From the NCBI GenBank assembly GCA_947311105.1, contig CAMZKG010000113.1, positions 1 through 43,575 of the forward strand: 43,575 nucleotides of DNA, given 5' to 3'. Positions 1-7,933 of the stretch are shown here, piece after piece. Positions within the stretch are counted from its first letter, which is position 1. The number at the start of each line of letters is the position of its first letter. Source of the DNA: an uncultured Saprospiraceae bacterium. GTDB taxonomy: Bacteria > Bacteroidota > Bacteroidia > Chitinophagales > Saprospiraceae. The notes beneath the pieces are model-generated. The model worked only from the letters and a program-made list of their open reading frames with translations, made no database searches and had not been told where the DNA came from. Both the position numbers and the translations under genes were made by a program.

Positions 1-43
1 ATCAAAAGCCAAAAAAATAAAGACAAAAACGCCCAACTACCAG

Positions 44-117
44 GGAGTAAGTCGCTGCGGTAGCACCAAAGACCAAAAGCGACGAAGGAGCGTACCAAAG
101 ACCAAAGACCAAAAGCA
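44..117. repeat. Intergenic repeat (GGAGTAAGYCGYTGCGGYAGCACCAAAGACCAAA... family), divergent copy
   Basis: Shares ggagtaag.cg.tgcgg.agcaccaaagaccaaa with the copies at 7760-7808 and 7869-7917. Confidence 0.75.
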
Positions 118-136
118 AAGAAAAAAAACACAGACA

Positions 137-1657
137 ATGATAGCATTTTTTTATCCCATGGCCTATGCCGTTTCAGCGTTAGGGTTGATCTTGTGGCATC
201 ACTATCAGGACGATGACCAAAAAAGTGGTGTCGCCAGAATGTTGTTTATTATTGGCTTTATATCCTATGTGGTTTTGCTGGGGATTGCGGAAGTACCGTT
301 GCAAACTAAGCTTTTTGTGGGGTTTAGAGACTTGATGATATTGGCGCTGGTCAATTGGTTTTTTCAGTTTTTGCGTCCGAGTTCTCGGTTGTTTTGGACA
401 ATTTTATTATTTGTTTTTGTGGCTTTTCAGTTTTTTGGCGCAAGCCGTATGAGACAGTCCCTTGCGGGAAAAATAACCCAAATGGACATTGCTTACGATG
501 AAAATGGGGAATGGTTGGTGGAGCTAGAAGCCAATGCGAATATGGACTTGTTCATGCTACGGTTGAAAAGTTTGGCGGTGATACGACGTGCTTTTTATCC
601 CAAAGATGTGAATAAGACGGTATTGGATGACTATTACATTGTGGATGTCGTCCAAAATACGCCTAAGATGCGGGCAAAAGTAGCCAAAATAATCGAAGCT
701 AGTTCGGATGTTAATTGGTTAGAACCGAATGAAAAAATATCCCTTTGGCCTGAAGGTAAGGGAGATTTGTTTTCGCTTGCGCAAAAAATTAACGTTAACG
801 ATCCTAAAGTCGATAAACAATGGGCAATGAATGCCTTACAAATGAACGATTATTACGCATTTTTGCGCAAGCAGAAGATAAAAACAAAGAAAAAAACAGT
901 ACTTGCTATTTTGGATACTGGTGTGGATAGCAAGCACGAAGACCTGAAAGATAATTTTTGGTCCACGGAGATTCGCTCGAACAATGACCCCGTTGGGCAT
1001 GGCACCCATTGCGCAGGCATAGCAGGCGCCGTAACCAACAACCACATCGGTATTGCTTCCCTAAATACCAATCATTATTTTTCCATCACTTCCATCAAGG
1101 TGCTTAATGCCAACGGAATGGGCACCCAAGAGTCAATTATCGACGGTATCCTAAAAGCTGCGGATGCTGGCGTCGATGTCATCTCCATGTCTCTAGGAGG
1201 GCGTACAGGCAAAAAGAAGCAGAGAGCTTACGAAAAAGCCATTAAATATGCCAACAAAAAGGGAGCTATTGTCGTGGTCGCAGCCGGTAATGACAACCGA
1301 AATGCCATCAATACTACGCCTGCCAATGTGCCGGGAGTCATTACGGTCACCGCGGTAGATAGTAGCTTGACAAGGGCTTTGTTTTCTAATTATATCAATG
1401 ACTTGGATATGGGGATAGCGGCTCCAGGTGTGGATATCTATTCGACCATCCCCAATAATCAATATACATCTTTCAATGGGACTTCCATGGCGACACCGTA
1501 TGTAGCGGGCTTGGTGGCGATGATGAAGTCGTTGAAGCCAAAATTGACCACCAAACAGGTCTATAAAATACTTAAGGAAAGCGGCAAAACCACGCGAAAT
1601 CCTAAGGAAACAGGGGCTTTTATCCAGCCTTTGCAGGCGCTTGAATTGGTGTATTAA
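137..1657 (+). CDS. Membrane-anchored S8 (subtilisin-like) serine peptidase
   Basis: Catalytic motifs ILDTGVDSKHEDL (Asp), GHGTHCAGI (His), FNGTSMATPYVAGL (Ser); several hydrophobic N-terminal segments before the peptidase domain. Confidence 0.93.
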   Translation: MIAFFYPMAYAVSALGLILWHHYQDDDQKSGVARMLFIIGFISYVVLLGIAEVPLQTKLFVGFRDLMILALVNWFFQFLRPSSRLFWTILLFVFVAFQFFGASRMRQSLAGKITQMDIAYDENGEWLVELEANANMDLFMLRLKSLAVIRRAFYPKDVNKTVLDDYYIVDVVQNTPKMRAKVAKIIEASSDVNWLEPNEKISLWPEGKGDLFSLAQKINVNDPKVDKQWAMNALQMNDYYAFLRKQKIKTKKKTVLAILDTGVDSKHEDLKDNFWSTEIRSNNDPVGHGTHCAGIAGAVTNNHIGIASLNTNHYFSITSIKVLNANGMGTQESIIDGILKAADAGVDVISMSLGGRTGKKKQRAYEKAIKYANKKGAIVVVAAGNDNRNAINTTPANVPGVITVTAVDSSLTRALFSNYINDLDMGIAAPGVDIYSTIPNNQYTSFNGTSMATPYVAGLVAMMKSLKPKLTTKQVYKILKESGKTTRNPKETGAFIQPLQALELVY

Positions 1658-1908
1658 TAGCAAGCCTATTCATTTATTGTCTAAAAATTGGGAAATCTGC
1701 AGATGCTATGAAGTTTTGTAGCATCTGTAAAACTACTCCTTAAAAAAGAGAAAAGAATCTTTTAATATTCTCTTGAAAACTTGAAACAATATTCTATCAG
1801 GCATTCTGCGTAAAAATATTGTTATATTTGAAAAAAAAATATATTTTAATCATATTGATTATCAATGTGTTATAGTTAATCTATGTCACAAATGTAAAAA
1901 AAACCTTA

Positions 1909-1936
1909 TTTGTTATGTTTTTTATATGTATCTTTG
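1909..1936 (+). promoter_or_regulatory. Bacteroidota-type promoter (TTTG-N16-TATCTTTG)
   Basis: TTTG at 1909-1912 and TATCTTTG at 1929-1936, upstream of the PKD gene. Confidence 0.5.
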
Positions 1937-2096
1937 CACCGTCTTCTTTGAGAAAGGAAGAAACCGCAACCCAACCCCAAATTGCTAAATGCTTTTTTTA
2001 TCGTAAGATATTATGGCAAAATCCCATGTATGTGGCTTGATTTTTGCTGTAATTTTTATGAGCCGCACTATTTTGAAACGCTGAAAATCAAACCGC

Positions 2097-2600
2097 ATGA
2101 GCAGAAATTTATCTTCGGGCGCTAGCTTTAGATCCATTCAAGACGACGAAAAAAAGAGATTATTCGATTTTTTGTTTTGGTTAACCCTTTTCTTTATTGG
2201 TGGAGGGCTGATTTTTTATATTTTTGTTGTCAATCCTGTAGGAGATTCCTATGGTGATAACCAAGATTTTACAAGTATCGGAAGGCAAACAAGTCACCGC
2301 AAGTCCAATCAACCTATCCGTAAAAGAAAGAATTGGATTAAGTATAGCGGTGTAATGGAAACCAATGCAAATATTCAATTCAAATTGAATGGCTATGATG
2401 GGAACGCTAAATATACTTTTGATTTTGGAGATGGCACCATCAAAAACTGTCGTTCTACTAAAATTTCTCATGCTTTCGCTAAGCCTGGAAAGTATACCGT
2501 TAAGGTAAAGGTTGCCTACAATAATAAGGTCGCCGAAGCCTGGTCTGAAACTTTAGTCATCAAAAATGGGATTCCTGTAGATGTCGCTGCCTTTCAGTAG
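2097..2600 (+). CDS. Single-TM protein with PKD domain
   Basis: TM segment LFFIGGGLIFYIFVV, then PKD signature FDFGDGTIKNCRSTKISHAFAKPGKYTVKVKV. Confidence 0.8.
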   Translation: MSRNLSSGASFRSIQDDEKKRLFDFLFWLTLFFIGGGLIFYIFVVNPVGDSYGDNQDFTSIGRQTSHRKSNQPIRKRKNWIKYSGVMETNANIQFKLNGYDGNAKYTFDFGDGTIKNCRSTKISHAFAKPGKYTVKVKVAYNNKVAEAWSETLVIKNGIPVDVAAFQ

Positions 2601-2620
2601 ATTTTTTGGCTATAAAGCTA

Positions 2621-2660
2621 TCAAAAAAGGAGCAACTGCTAGCAGTTGCTCCTTTTTTGA
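2621..2660. terminator. Bidirectional terminator, 40-bp perfect palindrome
   Basis: TCAAAAAAGGAGCAACTGCT|AGCAGTTGCTCCTTTTTTGA. Confidence 0.85.
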
Positions 2661-2689
2661 TGTCATTGCAACCTTGGAAGGAGTTTGAA

Positions 2690-2784
2690 CAATCGCACAA
2701 TTGCACGATTGAACCAAATAAAGTTTTGCTCCATTCCTGAACTAGAGACTCAACGATTTTTAGGCGTAAGCTCAACAATTGAGC
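2690..2784 (+). repeat. Dispersed ~95-bp repeat, copy R1
   Basis: CAATcGCACaATTGCACGATTGAACcAAATAAAgTTTTGCTccA...GTAAGCTCAACaATTGAgC; similar to 38754-38849. Confidence 0.75.
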
Positions 2785-2883
2785 AATTGCACAATTGAAC
2801 AATCCCCTTTTCTTTTTGAACTTCATGGCTTTTTTGCTGTTTGTGGTAAAATGCGTCTCGATAAGACTACAAAAATAGATAAC

Positions 2884-4131
2884 ATGACAAAGGTAGAAGT
2901 GATGGCTCCAGTAGGCTCTTTTGAGTCTTTACAAGCCGCTATCCAAGCGGGGGCTGATTCTGTGTATTTTGGTATTGAACAATTGAATATGCGGGCCAGG
3001 TCGTCCATCAATTTTACACTCGATGACTTGCGTGAAATAAAAACTCGATGCATGGCTCATGGAATTAAGACTTATTTGACCCTAAATACCGTGCTTTATG
3101 ACCATGATATTAATCTCATGAAGTCTATCATCGATGCGGCCAAAGAAGCCGATGTGGATGCCATTATTGCGATGGATCAAGCCGCCATCATGTATGCTCG
3201 TGAAGTAGGGCTCACCGTGCATCTTTCTACGCAAATCAATATCACCAACGTTGAAGCTTTGAAGTTTTATGCACATTTTGCTGATGTGGCGGTGCTTTCG
3301 CGGGAGTTGACTTTGAAGCAGGTCAAAACGATTGTGGATGAAGTCGAAAAACAACAGGTCAAAGGGCCTAATGGGGAGTTGATGCGGATAGAAGTTTTTG
3401 TACATGGCGCCCTTTGTATGGCTGTTTCTGGCAAATGTTATTTGAGTTTGCACACGCATAATTCATCCGCCAATAGGGGCGCGTGTAAGCAAAATTGCCG
3501 CCGTACCTATGAAGTCAAAGACGACCAAGGAAAGGAGTTAGTTATTGATAATGAATACATTATGTCTCCCAAAGACTTGTGTACGGTTAACTTCTTGGAC
3601 AAGATTATAGAAACAGGTATTTCTGTAATGAAAATCGAAGGGCGAAGCAAAGGCCCTGATTATGTTTATGCAACGGTGGCTGCTTACGCAAAAGCTAGGG
3701 ATGCAGCCCTTACGGGAAAATTTACCCCTGAACTAGGTAATGAGTTAATGGAAGACTTAGATAAAGTTTTCAATCGGGGCTTTTGGGGTGGTTATTTTCT
3801 TGGAAAAGAATTGGGTGAATGGACGGATTCTGATGGTTCTAAAGCCAAAAGACGTAGAGAATTTGTCGGCAACGGCGTAAAGTATTTTCCTAAAATTGGC
3901 ATCGGTGAGTTTCGACTAAGAACGGGCAAATTGGCCAAAGGCGACAAAATCATGATTACGGGACCAACCACTGGTATCTTTGAAATGGAAGTAGGGGAGA
4001 TGAGAGTCGATGACCAAGTCGTCGAGTCGGTCGGTGCTAATGTCTCTTTCTCCATGGCTACGCCCCAAAAAGTGCGGGCTTCGGATAAGATTTTTAAAAT
4101 TATCGAATTGATTGAAATAGCAGAGTCTTGA
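2884..4131 (+). CDS. U32 family peptidase / TrhP-RlhA-like hydroxylase family
   Basis: MTKVEVMAPVGSFESLQAAIQAGADSVYFG, CMAVSGKCYLSLHTHNSSANRGACKQNCRR. ORF track start is 2779; ATG at 2884 fits the family N-terminus. Confidence 0.92.
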   Translation: MTKVEVMAPVGSFESLQAAIQAGADSVYFGIEQLNMRARSSINFTLDDLREIKTRCMAHGIKTYLTLNTVLYDHDINLMKSIIDAAKEADVDAIIAMDQAAIMYAREVGLTVHLSTQINITNVEALKFYAHFADVAVLSRELTLKQVKTIVDEVEKQQVKGPNGELMRIEVFVHGALCMAVSGKCYLSLHTHNSSANRGACKQNCRRTYEVKDDQGKELVIDNEYIMSPKDLCTVNFLDKIIETGISVMKIEGRSKGPDYVYATVAAYAKARDAALTGKFTPELGNELMEDLDKVFNRGFWGGYFLGKELGEWTDSDGSKAKRRREFVGNGVKYFPKIGIGEFRLRTGKLAKGDKIMITGPTTGIFEMEVGEMRVDDQVVESVGANVSFSMATPQKVRASDKIFKIIELIEIAES

Positions 4132-4355
4132 TTCAAATTATTCATTTAAGACACAAATGCATCGGCTGCAATGCCTGCATAGAATCCGCTCCTAATCAAT
4201 GGGTTATGTCCAAAAAAGACGGTAAAAGTTACTTGCGTAAAAGCCGTGAGAAAGGCAAATATTTTATTGTAGAAGCCGAAGATTGGGAATATGACGAAAA
4301 TTCGGAAGCCCAGAAAAATTGCCCTGTGAATATTATTACTGTTAAAAAGTTGTAA
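4128..4355 (+). CDS. 4Fe-4S ferredoxin-like protein
   Basis: HKCIGCNACIESAPNQW...NCPVNII. TTG start overlaps the U32 stop. Confidence 0.85.
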   Translation: MIQIIHLRHKCIGCNACIESAPNQWVMSKKDGKSYLRKSREKGKYFIVEAEDWEYDENSEAQKNCPVNIITVKKL

Positions 4356-4361
4356 TTTCTT

Positions 4362-4390
4362 TTTGATTTAGCGTTTTATTTTTATATTTG
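4362..4390 (+). promoter_or_regulatory. Bacteroidota-type promoter TTTG-N17-TATATTTG
   Basis: TTTG 4362-4365, TATATTTG 4383-4390. Confidence 0.6.
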
Positions 4391-4407
4391 TGGCGTGGTG
4401 GTGTCGC

Positions 4408-4477
4408 CTAGTAAGATGGGATTTATCCCGTCGAAAGGCTGATACCGTCTAGTAAGATGGGCTTTAGCCCATCGAAA
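4408..4477 (+). repeat. Two 29-bp direct repeats, each with a hairpin (CTAGTAAGATGGGMTTTAKCCCRTCGAAA)
   Basis: 4408-4436 and 4449-4477; GATGGGCTTTAGCCCATC self-complementary core. Confidence 0.85.
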
Positions 4478-4660
4478 TGAAGGTGCATACCGCCATGGAA
4501 TTACGGTTTCTTAAACCTTGAATAAGTCAAGCACAGCCCATTGAATTATGTGCTAGAAGGATTAAAAACAAGGGTTTGGGAAACCTTATAGGCTACTAAA
4601 GCTCATGGGCTTGAAAAACCTGAATTTGTTTTACTTTAATTTTTAATAAAAATAGTTAAT

Positions 4661-6781
4661 ATGAAAAATCTAGTATCTTTTGTCGCCATTCTCTTCTTTT
4701 TTCTGTCTGTCGATGCCCAATCTTGTCTTCCCAATGGAATTACCTTTTCATCGCAAGATGATATTGATAACTTCTCCACTAATTACCCAAGTTGTACCGA
4801 GATAGAAGGCGATGTGCTCATTGGTAGTGTATCGCAACCGATTCCTGATATTACCAACTTAGCTGGACTGAGTCAGGTGACAAAAATGGGGAAATTATCT
4901 GTCGTAAATACTGGCCTAACCAATTTAGAAGGATTGGGCACTTTGACGGAGATAAGTGGCGTGTTGCACGTAAGAGCCAATCCAGATTTACAAAGTTTTA
5001 GTGGGCTTAGTGCCCTTCAGAGCTTGGGTGGAACCTTATCCATTGTGGATAATCCAAAAATTTTGGACTTTTTAGGGTTGTTGGGCTTGCAAAAGTGCGC
5101 AGGTATTTTTATAGAAGGAAATGATGCCTTACAAAGCTTTAATGGCCTAGAAAATTTGACAAATATTGGGAATAATCCAATTGAAGGAATCGGAGCCATA
5201 GTGATTAAAGGCAATAATAGTTTGACTAATTTGACTGGATTAAAAAACATTGATCCTACTACCATCGGGCTATACGTTATGACTGGATATGATTTGGAGA
5301 TATTTAATAATCCTATGTTGAGCGGTTGTGCGATTAGTAATCTTTGTGAGTATCTAAATTTTCCCAACCAAGATGTAAATATTCATGACAATGCTTCGGG
5401 GTGTAGTTCGGCTAGTGATTTTGATTGTGGAGAATATGGGCTATCTGGTATTGTCTATTTTGACCAAAATGAAAACGGCGTGCAAGATGTCGGTGAAGAA
5501 GGAATGGGTGGCGTTAAAGTCTTATTTGAGCCTGCGGGTGAATATGTTTTTACAGGGAATGACGGGCGCTTTTTTAAAGAGTGCGAAGAAGGCGTGAGCT
5601 ATACCATGACCGCAACTCCGTTTTGGTATATGATGTTGACATCTGCTAATGCTTCCTATACAGAGACTTATTCTGCCACTAGTTCGACCAATAGCGGACA
5701 TGATTTTGGGTATAGAATTAGTATGACTGGAGAATATGGCAATTCTAGTCTCATCTGCCCCAAACCTAAGTGTAATACTGATGCTCCTTTTTATTTAAGC
5801 ACTCAATTTACTGGTAACGAACCCGTCAAAGCATCTTTTTATTTGGACTATGATGCTAATACGTCCTTTGTGTCTTCTGTACCGCCTCCTTCGGATGTGG
5901 ATTTAATCAATCGCACTATTACTTGGGAACTAGACACGATGGTGCCTTTCATTACTTATAATTTTGAGCCGGTATTTAGTTTGCCAGATGAGAATGCTAC
6001 GGGGCAGCCTTTGCATTTTTGGCGAACCTTCGAAGCGGTAAGTTTGTCTAATTCGGCGCAGTACCATATGGATACGTTAGGCTATTTCCCAATCGTACTT
6101 TGCTCTTATGACCCCAATGAGAAGGATGTAAATCCAGCGGGTATTCGTGACGAACACTATACCATCCATAACCAAAATCTAGCTTATACCATTCGATTTC
6201 AGAATGTGGGAAATATCGAAGCAGATAATGTGACCATCCTAGATACGCTTGACGAAAATTTGGATATGGAAACGTTTAGAGTGTTAAATAGTAGCTTTCC
6301 CGTTCAGACAACTATCAAAGACCATATTGTGACCTTCCTTTTTGAAAATATCTATCTGGCCGATAGTACCAGCAATGAGCCAGCAAGCCATGGCTTTGTG
6401 TACTATGAAGTGAAGCCCAACACAGGTTTAGCAGATTTTACAAGGATTGAGAATACAGCGCACATTATTTTTGACAGCAATTCGCCAATCATTACCAATA
6501 CAACTTTTAATACAATGGTCTCTTTGATTCCTGATGCATTGAAGGATGTTAAGACGGAGACGATTGCTATCCACCCCAATCCAACGGGTGGGACTAGCCA
6601 GATTGTTTTAGAAAAGACCTATTCGGGTGCTGTAAGCGTTGACTTATTTAACCAATTAGGAGAGAAAGTCTTACAAGCCAATCAATTAGATATTGATGTA
6701 TCGTCTTTGTCTCCGGGTATTTATTTTGTTAAAGTCCAGTTTGGAGATCGACTGGGAGTAGGAAAACTAGTAATAGAATAA
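4661..6781 (+). CDS. T9SS type A sorting domain protein (LRR-like receptor-L region, SdrD_B-like, DUF7619-like)
   Basis: Signal peptide; GLSGIVYFDQNENGVQDVGEEGMGGV; CSYDPNEKDVNP; C-terminal IHPNPTGGTSQIV...LSPGIYFVKV. Confidence 0.9.
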   Translation: MKNLVSFVAILFFFLSVDAQSCLPNGITFSSQDDIDNFSTNYPSCTEIEGDVLIGSVSQPIPDITNLAGLSQVTKMGKLSVVNTGLTNLEGLGTLTEISGVLHVRANPDLQSFSGLSALQSLGGTLSIVDNPKILDFLGLLGLQKCAGIFIEGNDALQSFNGLENLTNIGNNPIEGIGAIVIKGNNSLTNLTGLKNIDPTTIGLYVMTGYDLEIFNNPMLSGCAISNLCEYLNFPNQDVNIHDNASGCSSASDFDCGEYGLSGIVYFDQNENGVQDVGEEGMGGVKVLFEPAGEYVFTGNDGRFFKECEEGVSYTMTATPFWYMMLTSANASYTETYSATSSTNSGHDFGYRISMTGEYGNSSLICPKPKCNTDAPFYLSTQFTGNEPVKASFYLDYDANTSFVSSVPPPSDVDLINRTITWELDTMVPFITYNFEPVFSLPDENATGQPLHFWRTFEAVSLSNSAQYHMDTLGYFPIVLCSYDPNEKDVNPAGIRDEHYTIHNQNLAYTIRFQNVGNIEADNVTILDTLDENLDMETFRVLNSSFPVQTTIKDHIVTFLFENIYLADSTSNEPASHGFVYYEVKPNTGLADFTRIENTAHIIFDSNSPIITNTTFNTMVSLIPDALKDVKTETIAIHPNPTGGTSQIVLEKTYSGAVSVDLFNQLGEKVLQANQLDIDVSSLSPGIYFVKVQFGDRLGVGKLVIE

Positions 6782-6856
6782 AAACCACTACCCAACCTTT
6801 TTTCCCTTGGTAACAGTCAATAGGGTAGATTCTCGTATTAACCTAAAAACTAAGCC

Positions 6857-7660
6857 ATGAAATCAATCCTACACCTTTTGGGCGCAAGCTTATTATTGGT
6901 CATTACCCTTTTTAGCGCAAGCGCACAGATACCCAACGGTGGTTTTGAAGATTGGGATGGTCTGAATCCTGCCGATTGGATAACAAGCAACAATGATACT
7001 GTATTGCCGCCCCAGTCAACAGTCCTTGTATTGAAAGATACTTTGAACCCTTATCAAGGTGATAATTCGATGATGTTAAATCAAAACTGGGCGCATTCTA
7101 GTTGGGCAGAAACAACTTTTGCCAATACTAGCCATCCGACTTCTCTGACGGCATTTGTTCGATGCGATGCTTTTGATACGGTGTCTATCAAGGTAGAAGT
7201 TTTAGGAAATGGGGAAGTTTTGGGCGAAGGAATTTGGGCGGTAGCAGATACATCTATCCAGGATTGGACAAAAATTGTCATTCCTATCTCCCAATCTGAT
7301 TTAGAAGGCTTCGAGACTCGTATTCATATTCAGGGAGGGCGAATTCCGGGCCCGGCGGATCAGGTATCCGTTTTAGGGGTAGATGGTTTATCGCTAGGTT
7401 ACTCCCTGTTAGGGCAGGAAGATTGGCTTGCGCAAAAAGATTTTTTGATTTTTCCTAACCCGACAAAAGGAAAATTATATATCTTGAATACAAGCCCCAA
7501 TTTGATGCCTTATGATGCGACCTTGTATAGCCCAACAGGTATTCAGCTAATAAATACAGGCGAAGCAAGTTTAGATATGAGTCATTTACCGCAAGGAAAT
7601 TATTACCTTCAACTAAAAACTAGCAAAGGCATCCAGACCCAAAAAATTGTACTTGAGTGA
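6857..7660 (+). CDS. T9SS type A sorting domain secreted protein
   Basis: Signal peptide; IPNGGFEDWDGLNPADW; C-terminal IFPNPTKGKLYI...LPQGNYYLQL. Confidence 0.88.
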   Translation: MKSILHLLGASLLLVITLFSASAQIPNGGFEDWDGLNPADWITSNNDTVLPPQSTVLVLKDTLNPYQGDNSMMLNQNWAHSSWAETTFANTSHPTSLTAFVRCDAFDTVSIKVEVLGNGEVLGEGIWAVADTSIQDWTKIVIPISQSDLEGFETRIHIQGGRIPGPADQVSVLGVDGLSLGYSLLGQEDWLAQKDFLIFPNPTKGKLYILNTSPNLMPYDATLYSPTGIQLINTGEASLDMSHLPQGNYYLQLKTSKGIQTQKIVLE

Positions 7661-7759
7661 CGTAGGATGGTGAAAAAATGATATTGTCTCCAAAATCTCG
7701 CCCCAAAAAAGAGCTTTCTGCGATACTATCGTCGCCCATAATCAATATCTGAATAGAAT

Positions 7760-7917
7760 CGGAGTAAGCCGTTGCGGCAGCACCAAAGACCAAAGACCAA
7801 AAGCGAGCCCCCCAAGGACAAAAAAAACACACCAAACCAAAAGACCCACCGAAAGTGCCAAACAAAAGCGGAGTAAGCCGTTGCGGCAGCACCAAAGACC
7901 AAAGACCAAAAGCGAGC
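7760..7917. repeat. Two 49-bp direct copies of the intergenic repeat CGGAGTAAGCCGTTGCGGCAGCACCAAAGACCAAAGACCAAAAGCGAGC
   Basis: Copies at 7760-7808 and 7869-7917 read as identical. Confidence 0.92.
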
Positions 7918-7933
7918 GAAGCGAGCCCCCCAA

